NCBI RefSeq assembly: GCF_000829825.1
Contig: NZ_JXSL01000030.1
Location: 1,185,501 to 1,249,500, forward strand
DNA length: 64,000 nt
From: Paramagnetospirillum magnetotacticum MS-1
Lineage (GTDB): Bacteria > Pseudomonadota > Alphaproteobacteria > Rhodospirillales > Magnetospirillaceae
Direction: 5' to 3'
Every line of letters begins with the position of its first letter. Within the stretch, counting starts at the first letter, position 1. A model generated the notes under the pieces. That model searched no databases. It had not been told where the DNA came from and saw only the letters and a program-made list of their open reading frames with translations. Positions 8,734 through 17,864 of the stretch are shown here, piece after piece. Position numbers and translations under genes: made by a program.

Positions 8734-11157
8734 ATGTTCAATCTCAACGTCTCTGGACGAATTTATGCCGGGTTCGGCTTGATCGTCGCGCTGCTGCTGG
8801 TGCTCGCCGGGCAGTCCATCCTTACCCTGGGGACATCGAAGCACCAGATCGACAAATATGCCGGAGTTTCTGACAACGCCCAGCGGGTGCTGAGCCTGAA
8901 GGGCGATTTCGCCAATATCCGCCGCAATGTCATCATCTTCACCGACAGTGCCGATCCCAAGGCGCTGGAGCAGATCCGCAAGATTCAGCCCCGCATCGCC
9001 AAGGTCCTTCCCGAGGCTGTCGCCGCCACCACCGACCCTACCCGTAAGGCCAACCTGACCAAGATGCAGGATCTGTTCACCGCCTATATGGCCGGATTCG
9101 ACAAGGTTGCCGAGTTGCGCAAGACCAAGATGGAGCTGGTCGAAAAGCGTATGAACGTGTTGGGTGTTGGTGCCCGCAAGGCGATTTCGTCCATCATGGA
9201 GACGGCCAAGGCCGACGGTGACTTCGAGGCTTCCGCCCAGGCGGGCGACGCCATGGAAAACCTGATGCTGGCCCGCCTCAATGCCGTCAAGTTTCTCGCC
9301 GATCCCTCGGACGACTTCACCAAGGAAACAGAAAACAATATCAAGCAATTCGTCGCCGAGTCCGAGGCCCTGACCAAGCGTCTGCGCAATCCCGAGCGCA
9401 AGCGCCTGGCGCTCGAGGCCGAGGGCAATGCCAAAGCCTATGCCGATGCCTTCGCCCAGGTCGCCGCCGCGACCCATGCCCTCGACAAGCTGGTCTTCAA
9501 GGATATGGCCGCCCAGGCCGCCCAGTTCGCCGATCTGGCTGACCAGACCGTCCACTCCCAGGATCAGGCCATGGACCAGCAAAAGACCGATACGGAAGCC
9601 GGAATGGAGCGCAGCAGCGCCGCGACCTGGACCGGTGCCATCGTCGCTCTGGGCCTGGCCGTTCTGCTGTCCTGGCTGATCGCGCGCTCCATCGTCACGC
9701 CGCTTTCGGCCATGACCGGGGCTATGACCGAACTGTCCAAGGGCAACAAGACCGTGGACATTCCGGCGCGCGACCGCACCGACGAGATCGGCGCAATGGC
9801 AAAGGCCATGGAGATCTTCAAGGAAAACACCCTGAAGATGGACAAGCTGCAGGCCGAGCAGGAAGCCCAGAAGCTTCGTGCCGAGGCCGACCGCAAGGCG
9901 GCGCTGCACCATATGGCCGACACTTTCGAGGAAAGCGTCGGCAAGGTGGTCCAGACCGTCACCTCGGCGGCCACCGAATTGCAGGGCGCGTCCAGCCAGA
10001 TGGCCAGCACCGCGCACGAGACCAGCGCCCAGGCCACCACCGTCGCCTCGGCGGCGACCCAGGCCTCGGCCAATGTGGAGACCGTGGCCGCCGCCACCGA
10101 GGAACTGGCCGCCTCCATTTCCGAGATCGCCAAGCAGGTGGAACGCTCGCAGGTGGTGGCCAACCGCGCCGAGGAGGAGGCCGAAAACACCACCAATCAA
10201 GTGCGCGCCCTGTCCGAGAATGTGGGCCGCATCGGGGAGGTGGTGGTGCTGATCAATGACATCGCCGCCCAGACCAATCTTCTGGCCTTGAACGCCACCA
10301 TCGAGGCGGCGCGGGCCGGTGATGCGGGCAAGGGCTTCGCCGTGGTGGCCAACGAGGTCAAGAATCTCGCCAACCAGACCGCCAAGGCCACCGATGAAAT
10401 CGCCAGCCAGATCAAGGCGGTGCAGGAAGGCACCGGCAATGCGGTGAAGGCCATCGACACCATCTCCAAGGTCATCTCGGAAATGGGCGAGATCAGCGCC
10501 TCGGTCGCCTCCGCTGTGCAGGAACAGACCGCCGCCACCGGCGAAATCGCCCGCAATGTGGAACAGGCCGCCGCAGGCACCGCCGAGGTTTCCAGCAACA
10601 TCAATTCGGTGGAGCAGGCGGCCCGCGAAACCGGCCATGCCGCCGAGCAGATCAGCGAATCGGCCACCGACCTGTCTCGCCAAGCGGAATATCTGCGCGC
10701 CGAGGTCAGCCGTTTCCTCCATCAGGTGCGTGCCGACAAGAACGATATGAAGATCCTGGTATGGGACAACGCTTTGAACACCGGCGAGTCGTCCATCGAC
10801 CGGCATCACCGTGAAATGTTCGATCAGGTCAACCGCTATTACGGCGAGATGATGAGCGGCAATGGCGATGTCGCCGTCCAGGGCATCCTATCGCTGGTTC
10901 CCACCACCTTCGTTCCCCATTTCAAGGAGGAGGAGGATCTGATGTCCCGCCGTGGCTATCCCGGCATCGACGAACATCGCGGACGTCACCGCGAATTCCT
11001 CGACGCCTTCGAGAGTCACAAGCGGGCGGTGGAAGCCGGAAAAGATGGGGCGAGCGGAGCGTTGTTCCAGTTCGCCGCCACTTGGCTGAAGGATCATATC
11101 CACTACGAGGACGGCAAGATCGCGGCCTTCCTGAAGGACAAGAAGAGCGTCGCCTGA
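8734..11157 (+). CDS. Methyl-accepting chemotaxis protein with C-terminal haemerythrin domain
   Basis: The 807-residue receptor has a first membrane helix (about 8-32), a helical periplasmic ligand domain, a second membrane helix (about 296-317), a HAMP linker, a full cytoplasmic signalling domain with the conserved hairpin tip (around [21 protein letters not shown]), and from residue 672 a haemerythrin domain. The latter keeps the di-iron ligands: DRHH, HFKEEE, HRGRH and HIHYED. DcrH of Desulfovibrio is the known precedent, where such a domain senses O2. The start at 8734 follows GGGGGT; an upstream frame to 8686 lacks support. Its neighbour at 11.5 kb is a close paralogue without the extra domain. 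No C-terminal CheR-docking pentapeptide is seen. Confidence 0.95.
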   Translation: MFNLNVSGRIYAGFGLIVALLLVLAGQSILTLGTSKHQIDKYAGVSDNAQRVLSLKGDFANIRRNVIIFTDSADPKALEQIRKIQPRIAKVLPEAVAATTDPTRKANLTKMQDLFTAYMAGFDKVAELRKTKMELVEKRMNVLGVGARKAISSIMETAKADGDFEASAQAGDAMENLMLARLNAVKFLADPSDDFTKETENNIKQFVAESEALTKRLRNPERKRLALEAEGNAKAYADAFAQVAAATHALDKLVFKDMAAQAAQFADLADQTVHSQDQAMDQQKTDTEAGMERSSAATWTGAIVALGLAVLLSWLIARSIVTPLSAMTGAMTELSKGNKTVDIPARDRTDEIGAMAKAMEIFKENTLKMDKLQAEQEAQKLRAEADRKAALHHMADTFEESVGKVVQTVTSAATELQGASSQMASTAHETSAQATTVASAATQASANVETVAAATEELAASISEIAKQVERSQVVANRAEEEAENTTNQVRALSENVGRIGEVVVLINDIAAQTNLLALNATIEAARAGDAGKGFAVVANEVKNLANQTAKATDEIASQIKAVQEGTGNAVKAIDTISKVISEMGEISASVASAVQEQTAATGEIARNVEQAAAGTAEVSSNINSVEQAARETGHAAEQISESATDLSRQAEYLRAEVSRFLHQVRADKNDMKILVWDNALNTGESSIDRHHREMFDQVNRYYGEMMSGNGDVAVQGILSLVPTTFVPHFKEEEDLMSRRGYPGIDEHRGRHREFLDAFESHKRAVEAGKDGASGALFQFAATWLKDHIHYEDGKIAAFLKDKKSVA

Positions 11158-11164
11158 CGCTGAC

Positions 11165-11192
11165 GGGGCGGAAGGCCGGTCCCTTCCGCCCC
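11165..11192 (+). terminator. Hairpin immediately after first chemoreceptor
   Basis: GGGGCGGAAGG (11165-11175) pairs with CCTTCCGCCCC (11182-11192) across a 6-nt loop. It starts 7 bp after the stop codon. No T-run follows, so it may act together with the second hairpin at 11242. Confidence 0.5.
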
Positions 11193-11241
11193 CTGGCCTT
11201 GCGATCTTCCCCGCATAGTCACGTTCGAACACCACCATGTG

Positions 11242-11270
11242 AAAAGGCGCCGATGAAACCGGCGCCTTTT
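11242..11270 (+). terminator. Intrinsic terminator of the first chemoreceptor gene
   Basis: AAAAGGCGCC (11242-11251) pairs with GGCGCCTTTT (11261-11270) around a 9-nt loop. The A and T runs at both ends make it look like a bidirectional Rho-independent terminator. Confidence 0.75.
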
Positions 11271-11397
11271 CACATTGACCTGCCTGCCTCGCTTTGACGG
11301 GCCCTCGCGGGTCATCAGGGGGGGATGCGCCACAAACTTCATCGCAATAGGTCATACACAATTACAAATTGAATGGCTCCCTATGACATTAGATCAA

Positions 11398-11457
11398 TGA
11401 GTCTAGTGCATGATACTTGGTATAATCATATGCGTTACTAAGTATAAGTACTACCAA
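11398..11457 (+). promoter_or_regulatory. AT-rich promoter region of the second chemoreceptor
   Basis: A consensus TATAAT lies at 11421-11426, about 70 bp before the start codon. The matching -35 position (11398-11403, TGAGTC) is weak. TTGGTA (11417-11422) is mirrored by TACCAA (11452-11457), so a regulator could bind across the promoter. The whole stretch 11340-11460 is markedly AT-rich against a GC-rich background. Confidence 0.45.
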
Positions 11458-11494
11458 ATCATTGGTGGCTCATATGCCGGAAAGGAGCCTCATC

Positions 11495-13513
11495 ATGCTC
11501 GCTTTAGGCGTCTCAACGAGAATTTATGTGGGATTCGGGCTGGTTCTGCTGCTGCTTGTGGCGTTGGCCGGGTTGTCGATCAGCACGTTGGGCAGTTCCG
11601 GCGCGCGCATGGAGAGTTATGCCGATGTTTCCGATAACGCCCAGCGGGTGCTTCGGATCAATGGCGGCTTTTCCGAAATCCGTCGCAATGTGGTGATCTT
11701 TGCCGAAATGGGCGATCACAAGGCCCTGGAAGCGGTAAAGGCGGCGGAGACCCGTCTGCGCAAGGATCTGTCCGAAGCGGCTGCCCACACGACCCATCCG
11801 GGCCGCAAGGCGTCCCTTGCCCAGATGCAGACGTTGTTCGATGCCTATATGAGCGGCTTCAACAAGGTCGCCGCCCTACGCGATTCCAAGGAAGATTTGG
11901 TCGAGAAACGCCTGAATGTGGCCGGTGTCTCGGCTCGCAGGGAATTGAGCGAAGTGGTGCAGGGCGCCATGGCGGATGGCGATTTCGAAGCCGCCGCCCT
12001 GGCCGGAATCGCCGAGGAAGCCCTGATGCTGACCCGGATCAACGCCCTGAAATTCCTGGCCGAGCCTAACGAGAACCTGGCCCAGCAAGCTCTGGCCAAT
12101 GCCGCGAAATTCGTCGAGGAGGCCGAGGCGCTGGTCAAGCGCCTGCGGAGCCCCGAGCGCAAGCGTTTGGCCGCCGATGCGGAGAAAGGCGCCAAGGAAT
12201 ATCGCGACGCCTTCGTCTCGGTCGTGGCGGTAAGCCAGGATCTGGCCAAACTGGTCTTCAAGGACATGGCGGGCATCGCCGCTCAATTCGCCGATCTCGC
12301 CGCCCAGACCGTCCATTCCCAGGACGAGACCATGGATCAACAGAAGGCGGAAACCGAGGCTGGCATGGCGCGCAGCAATACCGCAACCTGGAGCGGTTCC
12401 GCGGTCGCCCTGGTCCTGGGGGTGATCCTGTCCTGGCTGATCGCGCGCTCCATCGTCGGGCCGCTCTCGGGCATGACGCTTGCCATGACCGAGTTGTCAA
12501 AGGGCAACAAATCCATCGAAATTCCGGCGCGCGAGCGCCAGGACGAGATCGGCGCCATGGCCGCCGCCATGGAGATTTTTTTGCAAAACACCCTGAAGAT
12601 GGACCGGATGCAGGCCGAGCAGGAGGCGCAGAAGGTCAAGGCCGACGCCGAGCGCAAGGCGGCCTTGCGCCTGATGGCGGACACCTTCGAATCCAGCGTC
12701 GGCAAGGTGGTGCAGACCGTGACCTCGGCGGCGACCCAGCTGCAGGGCGCGTCGAGTCAGATGGCGGGCACCGCCCATGAAACCGCCGCCCAGGCGACCA
12801 CCGTGGCTTCCGCCGCGCAACAGGCCTCGGCCAATGTGGAAACCGTGGCCGCCGCCACCGAGGAATTGTCGTCCTCCATCTCCGAGATCGCCCGTCAGGT
12901 GGAGCGCTCGCGCGAGGTTTCCACCCGGGCGGAGCAGGAGGCGCAGTTCACCACCGATCAGGTCCGCACCCTGTCCGAAAATGTCGGCCGGATCGGCGAC
13001 GTGCTGGGCCTGATCACCGATATTGCGTCCCAGACTAATTTGCTGGCCTTGAACGCCACCATCGAGGCGGCGCGGGCCGGTGAAGCGGGCAAGGGCTTCG
13101 CCGTGGTGGCCAACGAGGTCAAGAACCTCGCCAACCAGACCGCCAAGGCCACCGACGAGATCGCCCAGCAGATCAAGGCGGTGCAGGAAGGCACCAGCAA
13201 TGCGGTGAACGCCATCAGCGCCATCACCAAGGTGATCACCGAAATGGGTGAGATCAGCGCCTCGGTCGCCTCCGCCGTCCAGGAGCAGACCTCGGCCACC
13301 AGCGAGATCGCCCGCAATGTGGAACAGGCGGCGGCCGGAACTTCGGAAGTATCCAGCAATATCGTGTCCGTGGAACAGGCCGCCCGCGAAACCGGCGGCG
13401 CCGCAGAGCAGATCCACGAATCCGCCGATGACTTGTCCCGGCAGGCGGAATATCTGCGGGCCGAGGTCGGGCGTTTCCTGTCCGAGGTGCGCGACGATAA
13501 GGCTGTCGCCTGA
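11495..13513 (+). CDS. Methyl-accepting chemotaxis protein (paralogue of the upstream receptor)
   Basis: The 672-residue receptor has the same architecture as its neighbour up to the end of the signalling domain: membrane helix 1 (about 8-30), helical periplasmic domain, membrane helix 2 (about 296-316), HAMP and signalling hairpin. It ends at [10 protein letters not shown] without the haemerythrin domain. The two genes are near-identical at DNA level over the signalling tip, while the periplasmic parts differ more, as expected after tandem duplication with conserved signalling. The start at 11495 has an AAGGAG ribosome-binding site 7 bp upstream, better than the frame start at 11462. Ligand unknown. 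Confidence 0.94.
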   Translation: MLALGVSTRIYVGFGLVLLLLVALAGLSISTLGSSGARMESYADVSDNAQRVLRINGGFSEIRRNVVIFAEMGDHKALEAVKAAETRLRKDLSEAAAHTTHPGRKASLAQMQTLFDAYMSGFNKVAALRDSKEDLVEKRLNVAGVSARRELSEVVQGAMADGDFEAAALAGIAEEALMLTRINALKFLAEPNENLAQQALANAAKFVEEAEALVKRLRSPERKRLAADAEKGAKEYRDAFVSVVAVSQDLAKLVFKDMAGIAAQFADLAAQTVHSQDETMDQQKAETEAGMARSNTATWSGSAVALVLGVILSWLIARSIVGPLSGMTLAMTELSKGNKSIEIPARERQDEIGAMAAAMEIFLQNTLKMDRMQAEQEAQKVKADAERKAALRLMADTFESSVGKVVQTVTSAATQLQGASSQMAGTAHETAAQATTVASAAQQASANVETVAAATEELSSSISEIARQVERSREVSTRAEQEAQFTTDQVRTLSENVGRIGDVLGLITDIASQTNLLALNATIEAARAGEAGKGFAVVANEVKNLANQTAKATDEIAQQIKAVQEGTSNAVNAISAITKVITEMGEISASVASAVQEQTSATSEIARNVEQAAAGTSEVSSNIVSVEQAARETGGAAEQIHESADDLSRQAEYLRAEVGRFLSEVRDDKAVA

Positions 13514-13520
13514 TGTCAAG

Positions 13521-13548
13521 CGGGGCGGAGGAATGATCCTCCGCCCCG
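13521..13548. terminator. Terminator between chemoreceptor and beta-glucosidase genes
   Basis: CGGGGCGGAGGA (13521-13532) pairs with TCCTCCGCCCCG (13537-13548), a perfect 12-bp stem with a 4-nt ATGA loop. It is followed by a T-rich stretch (TTGCTTTC). It sits between convergent genes and can serve both. Confidence 0.75.
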
Positions 13549-13555
13549 TTGCTTT

Positions 13556-14959
13556 CTAATCCACCCGGCCGGACTTGATGACCTCGGCGAACCATTTGTA
13601 GCTGTCCTTGGGCGTGCGCTTCAGGGTGTCGTAATCGACGCGCACCAGGCCGAAACGCTTGGACAGGCCATAGGCCCATTCGAAATTGTCCAACAGCGAC
13701 CAGGCCAGATAGCCCTTGACGTTGCAGCCGTCCTTGACGGCGCGGGCCACCTCGGAGACGTGGTCTTTCAGGAAGGCGACGCGCTCGGCATCGTGAACTT
13801 GGCCGTCAGGCGCAACCACGTCGTCATAGGCGGCGCCGTTCTCGGCGATGAACACCGCCGGATTGCCGTAAAGCTCCTTGAACTCGCGCAGCAGATCGTA
13901 AAGCCCGTCGGGCTGCACCGGCCAGGCCATGGCCGTCCAGCGGTCGCAATGGGCGTCGCCCCAGAAGACGTCGAAGGGGTGGCCTTCCTCGTGCTTCATG
14001 GTCATGCGGGAATAGTAATTGATGCCCAGCATGTCGATGGGGAACTTGATGGTCTCCAGATCGCCGGGCTTGACGATATGCTTCATCTTCTCGGCCAGCA
14101 CATCGGGAATGGCGCCCCTCATGACGCCGTCCAGCGGCACCCGGTTCCACACCGCGTCCCAGCGGATGGCCGCCGCCCGGTTCTTGGGGTCGTCATCTTC
14201 GGAGCGGCAGGGCTGCAGGTTGATCACCGTGCCTAGCACCGCGTCGGAATGCTCGGCCCGAATGGCGCGCAGCGCGGTGCCCTGGGCCAGGTTCTGGTGG
14301 TGCAGCGCCTTGAGGATGCCGTCCTCGCCCAGTTTATAGCCGGGCGCGTGCTCGCCGATGCCGTAGCCGATGATGGCCACCACATTGGGCTCGTTCAGCA
14401 TGTACCAGTCCTTGACCCGGTCGCCCAACCGCTTGGTGGCGATGCGGGCGTATTCGGCGAAGGGGCCGACGATGTCGCGGCCCTGCCAGCCGCCCTTGTC
14501 CTCCAAGGGCTGGGGAAGGTCCCAGTGGTAGAGACAGGCCATGGGCTTGATGCCAGCCTCGAGGATCTTGTCCACCAGCCGGTCATAGAAATCCAGGCCC
14601 TTGGGATTGATCGCCCCGGTGCCTGCCGGAATGATGCGCGGCCAGGCCAGCGAAAAGCGGTAGGCGTTGAATCCCGCCGCCTTCATCAGGGCGATGTCTT
14701 CGGGGTAGCGGTGGTAATGATCGCAGGCCACCTTGGCGCTGGATCCGTCCATGATCTTGCCGTCGGCGGTGAACTTGTCCCAGATGGTCATGCCGCGCCC
14801 GTCGGTGTCATAGGCGCCTTCGATCTGGTAGGCGGCGGTCGACGCCCCCCAGAAGAAATCCTTGGGGAACTGGCGGCCGCCCTTGGGGGCGGCATCGGCT
14901 GCTTTGGCGATGGTCATGGCGGCGGCTCCGGCTAGGATTTGGCGGCGGGAAAGTTTCAT
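13556..14959 (-). CDS. Family 1 glycoside hydrolase (beta-glucosidase), Tat-exported
   Basis: The 467-residue protein begins with a twin-arginine signal (SRRQILAG, residues 4-11) and a hydrophobic stretch ending near residue 23, so folded export to the periplasm is likely. The GH1 fold follows with FFWGASTAAYQIEGA, the acid/base motif LNEPN, and the nucleophile motif in FIAENGAAY. Family members hydrolyse beta-linked glucosides or related sugars by a retaining mechanism. A Tat signal is unusual, as most bacterial GH1 enzymes are cytoplasmic. Two bp separate it from the upstream acylphosphatase gene, so they are probably cotranscribed. Confidence 0.93.
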   Translation of the reverse strand: MKLSRRQILAGAAAMTIAKAADAAPKGGRQFPKDFFWGASTAAYQIEGAYDTDGRGMTIWDKFTADGKIMDGSSAKVACDHYHRYPEDIALMKAAGFNAYRFSLAWPRIIPAGTGAINPKGLDFYDRLVDKILEAGIKPMACLYHWDLPQPLEDKGGWQGRDIVGPFAEYARIATKRLGDRVKDWYMLNEPNVVAIIGYGIGEHAPGYKLGEDGILKALHHQNLAQGTALRAIRAEHSDAVLGTVINLQPCRSEDDDPKNRAAAIRWDAVWNRVPLDGVMRGAIPDVLAEKMKHIVKPGDLETIKFPIDMLGINYYSRMTMKHEEGHPFDVFWGDAHCDRWTAMAWPVQPDGLYDLLREFKELYGNPAVFIAENGAAYDDVVAPDGQVHDAERVAFLKDHVSEVARAVKDGCNVKGYLAWSLLDNFEWAYGLSKRFGLVRVDYDTLKRTPKDSYKWFAEVIKSGRVD

Positions 14960-14961
14960 GA

Positions 14962-15246
14962 TCAGGCGGTGGGACGTTGGTGAAAGCCCGGCGAAGGATG
15001 TTCCGACGAAGCTTCGGTCTCCACCCTGGTGACCAGGGCGGCGGGCGGGCCCTTGTGGCAGGCCTCGACCATGTCACGGACCAGATGCGAGGGGCCGTGG
15101 AACAGAGCCTCGACGCGGCCATCCACCAGATTGCGCACCCAGCCCGACAGCTTGCGGCTCGTGGCCTGCTCGACGGTCCAGCCGCGGAACCAGACACCCT
15201 GGACCCGGCCTTCGATCAGGACACGAATGCTGGTTTCACCTGTCAT
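14962..15246 (-). CDS. acyP: Acylphosphatase
   Basis: A 94-residue acylphosphatase, which hydrolyses carboxyl-phosphate bonds such as those in acetyl or 1,3-bisphosphoglycerate phosphates. The phosphate-binding loop GRVQGVWFRGW with its catalytic Arg and the GWVRNLVDG segment with the catalytic Asn are intact. The ATG at 15246 gives the normal family length; the frame start at 15276 adds ten unlikely residues. Probably in one transcript with the downstream beta-glucosidase gene, with no known functional link. Confidence 0.92.
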   Translation of the reverse strand: MTGETSIRVLIEGRVQGVWFRGWTVEQATSRKLSGWVRNLVDGRVEALFHGPSHLVRDMVEACHKGPPAALVTRVETEASSEHPSPGFHQRPTA

Positions 15247-15375
15247 GGACGACACTCCATGGGAATATTTAACCACGGTTGCAGGAGGGCCGGAAGGGGG
15301 GATGCTTGACCGGGCTCAATGTGGCGGGTGGCGCAAAGCTGCTTTTTATGAACCCTTCGCCCAAGGAGCCTCGCC

Positions 15376-15771
15376 ATGAATGTGATCACCCCCGCCCTGG
15401 ATGCCCAGATTGAAATGCTGAGCCTGCTGGAAAACGCCGTTGCCGCCCATGCCAATGTGGTACAGGTGCGGATCGAAGGGGATGGGGCGGTGATCGAGAC
15501 CCTGGCCACGGGTACGGTGGTCGATGCCCACCGGCTCTCGCTGTCGGCCTGCGCCGAACTGCTGCCCGCCGCCTTCCGCCTGTGCGATGAATCCGACGAC
15601 TATCACTACGGTTCGTCGCGCTCGGCGCGCATGACCGGTCTGAAGGCACCGCTGCCCAAGGGCCTTGCCATGGTGTTCATGCATTTCTTTCCCGCCCGCG
15701 ACGGACATCGCCATCTGGTGGCGCGCCTCACCTATGACAGCGACACCTGCTGCGGCACCTGCGGCGGCTAG
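15376..15771 (+). CDS. Hypothetical protein with C-terminal CCGTCGG motif
   Basis: A 131-residue soluble protein with a strong AAGGAG ribosome-binding site. I do not recognise the family. The N-terminal part is helical, the middle holds a DESDDYHYGSSRSARM stretch, and the chain ends in three Cys residues in CCGTCGG, which could bind metal or form disulfides. There is no signal peptide. It is divergent from acyP and is followed by a palindromic repeat, so it is probably monocistronic. Confidence 0.7.
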   Translation: MNVITPALDAQIEMLSLLENAVAAHANVVQVRIEGDGAVIETLATGTVVDAHRLSLSACAELLPAAFRLCDESDDYHYGSSRSARMTGLKAPLPKGLAMVFMHFFPARDGHRHLVARLTYDSDTCCGTCGG

Positions 15772-15808
15772 AACTTGTCTGGACCAAGCTGGATCAACAC
15801 CATTCCAT

Positions 15809-15900
15809 CGTCATCCCGGCCTTGAGCCGGGACCCAGGAGTCACAAGCGTTGACGCTAGATGTGGCTCCCCCTGGATCCCGGCTCAAGGCCGGGATGACG
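15809..15900. repeat. 92-bp near-perfect palindromic extragenic element
   Basis: The outer 24 bases (15809-15832, starting CGTCATCCCGGCC) are the exact reverse complement of 15877-15900. The symmetry continues inwards with single mismatches (GGAGTCACA against TGTGGCTCC) down to an AGCGT-TG-ACGCT core. Elements with the outer sequence 'cgtcatcccggcc..gagccggga' are dispersed between genes in many alphaproteobacteria. It lies between the CCGTCGG hypothetical and the ribbon-helix-helix gene, where it could also stop transcription from either side. Confidence 0.85.
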
Positions 15901-15946
15901 AGGCAAAGTGTTTCAGCCTAAGTCGGACAGACTCCAGAATTTTCTC

Positions 15947-16141
15947 TCAATCGCCCCAGCCATCGTCTCTGCCCCAGGTGTCGCCGCCGCCGCCCAGGCG
16001 GGCGCGCAAGGTTGCGGCATCCTCGCAATCCTTCACGAAAGCCAGGATGGCCGAACGGGCGCATTCGGCCGGGTCGCGGCCCAATTGCCGCGCCACCTGA
16101 TAGAGGCGGGACGCCAGATCGAGATCGAGGTCGATGCGCAT
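15947..16141 (-). CDS. Small ribbon-helix-helix-like protein
   Basis: A 64-residue protein whose N-terminus (MRIDLDLDLASRLYQVARQLGR, beta strand followed by a helix, then a second helix ending at KDCEDA) has the pattern of ribbon-helix-helix DNA-binding proteins of the CopG/antitoxin type. The C-terminus is Gly/Asp/Trp-rich. No toxin-like gene is next to it: prfC runs divergently upstream and a repeat lies downstream. It may be an orphan antitoxin or a small autonomous regulator. Confidence 0.6.
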   Translation of the reverse strand: MRIDLDLDLASRLYQVARQLGRDPAECARSAILAFVKDCEDAATLRARLGGGGDTWGRDDGWGD

Positions 16142-16203
16142 TGGGAGGGACTCCGTTCCAAACCTCTTGATTCTTGCATCAAGGGAGGCGAAAACCCAGC
16201 CCC

Positions 16204-17790
16204 ATGAGCATACTCTCCGACGCCATCGCGCTGCGGCGCACTTTCGCCATCATCTCCCACCCCGACGCCGGCAAGACCACGCTGACGGAGAAGCTGCTGA
16301 TGTTCGGCGGCGCTATCCAGATGGCGGGTGCCGTGCGCGCCAGGGGTGAGCAGCGTCGCACCCGTTCGGACTGGATGGCCATCGAGAAGGAGCGCGGCAT
16401 CTCGGTCAGCGCCTCGGTGATGAGCTTCGAATATGGCGGCCTGTCCTTCAACCTGCTGGACACGCCTGGCCACGAGGACTTTTCCGAAGATACCTACCGC
16501 ACGCTCACCGCCGTTGATTCGGCCGTCATGGTTCTGGACGCCGCCAAGGGCATCGAGACCCAGACCTTGAAGCTGTTCGAGGTCTGCCGGTTGCGCGACG
16601 TGCCCATCATCACCTTCGTCAACAAGGTGGACCGCGAGGGCCGCGAGACCTTCGACCTGCTGCACGAAGTGGAAAAGACCCTGGCGCTGGACGTTTCGCC
16701 CGTGACCTGGCCCATCGGCATGGGCCGGGACTTAAAGGGCGTCTACGATCTGGTCAATGACCGCGTCATCATGTTCGATCCCGGCCGGGGCGATCATATC
16801 GCCGAGATCAGCGTCGACGCCTCGCTGGACAGCCCCAAGCTGGACGAAGCGGTGGGCAAGGCCGCCGCCGACCGTCTGCGTGAAGAGGTGGAGCTGGTCC
16901 GTGGCGGCTATCCCGAATTCGACCTGGAAAGCTTTCTGGCCGGTCACCTGACGCCGGTGTTCTTTGGCAGCGCCTTGAAGACCTTCGGCGTGGCGGAATT
17001 GCTGAAAGGCATCGGCCGTCTGGCGCCGCCGCCCATCTCGCGCAAGGCCGACACCCGCACCGTCGAACCCGAGGAGACCAAGGTCAGCGGCTTCGTCTTC
17101 AAGGTCCAGGCCAATATGGACCCCAACCACCGTGACCGCATCGCCTTCTTCCGCATCTGTTCGGGCCGCTTCAAGCGCGGCATGAAGCTGAAACATGTGC
17201 GTTCGGGCAAGGTGATGGCCCTGGTCAATCCGGTGTTCTTTCTGGCCCGCGACCGCGAACTGGCGGAAGAGGCCTTCCCCGGCGACATCATGGGCATTCC
17301 CAATCACGGCCAGTTGCGCATCGGCGACACGCTGTCTGAATCCGAGGACATGAACTTCCTCGGCATTCCCACCTTCGCGCCGGAAGTGCTGCGCCGGGTG
17401 CGGCTCGACGATCCCATGAAGGCCAAGCAGTTGAAGAAGGCCCTGGAAGATCTGGCCGAGGAAGGCGTCTCCCAGGTGTTCAAGCCGCTCGACGGTTCCA
17501 CCTGGATCGTCGGCGTGGTGGGCCCGTTGCAGTTCGACGTGCTGACCACCCGCATCGAGTCCGAATACAACATCAAGGCCGGATTTGAAGACGGCGGCTT
17601 CGTCACCGCCCGCTGGGTGGCCGCCGAGACCGAGGCCGAGATGAAGCGCTTCATGGATGGCAACAAGTCCAACATGGCCGAGGACCGCGACGGCGCCATG
17701 GTCTATCTGGCGCGTAATTCCTGGCAGTTGAACCGCGCCCAGCAGGATTTCGAGAAGATCCGCTTCACCGCCACGCGCGAGCAGCACTGA
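16204..17790 (+). CDS. prfC: Peptide chain release factor 3
   Basis: The 528-residue GTPase has the translational GTPase motifs SHPDAGKTT (P-loop, residues about 16-24), the switch II DTPGHEDF, NKVD and the RF3-typical EKERGISVS. Length and the order of the G domain and two beta-barrel/alpha-beta domains are normal for RF3, which recycles RF1 and RF2 from the ribosome after peptide release. The ATG at 16204 matches the conserved N-terminus; the longer frame from 16174 is not supported. Monocistronic, convergent with a methyltransferase gene. Confidence 0.96.
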   Translation: MSILSDAIALRRTFAIISHPDAGKTTLTEKLLMFGGAIQMAGAVRARGEQRRTRSDWMAIEKERGISVSASVMSFEYGGLSFNLLDTPGHEDFSEDTYRTLTAVDSAVMVLDAAKGIETQTLKLFEVCRLRDVPIITFVNKVDREGRETFDLLHEVEKTLALDVSPVTWPIGMGRDLKGVYDLVNDRVIMFDPGRGDHIAEISVDASLDSPKLDEAVGKAAADRLREEVELVRGGYPEFDLESFLAGHLTPVFFGSALKTFGVAELLKGIGRLAPPPISRKADTRTVEPEETKVSGFVFKVQANMDPNHRDRIAFFRICSGRFKRGMKLKHVRSGKVMALVNPVFFLARDRELAEEAFPGDIMGIPNHGQLRIGDTLSESEDMNFLGIPTFAPEVLRRVRLDDPMKAKQLKKALEDLAEEGVSQVFKPLDGSTWIVGVVGPLQFDVLTTRIESEYNIKAGFEDGGFVTARWVAAETEAEMKRFMDGNKSNMAEDRDGAMVYLARNSWQLNRAQQDFEKIRFTATREQH

Positions 17791-17864
17791 ACGACGTCCG
17801 GAAGCGCGCCTTCGTGGTTCAACAGCCATTTACGCCTCTTCGAACCGGCGCAACGTGGTCAAGC

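Noticed and set aside
8623-10809. 728-codon reverse-strand frame opposite the first chemoreceptor
   Set aside because: It is Gly/His-rich, has no recognisable domain and runs antisense to a clear MCP; GC-rich third positions keep the frame open.
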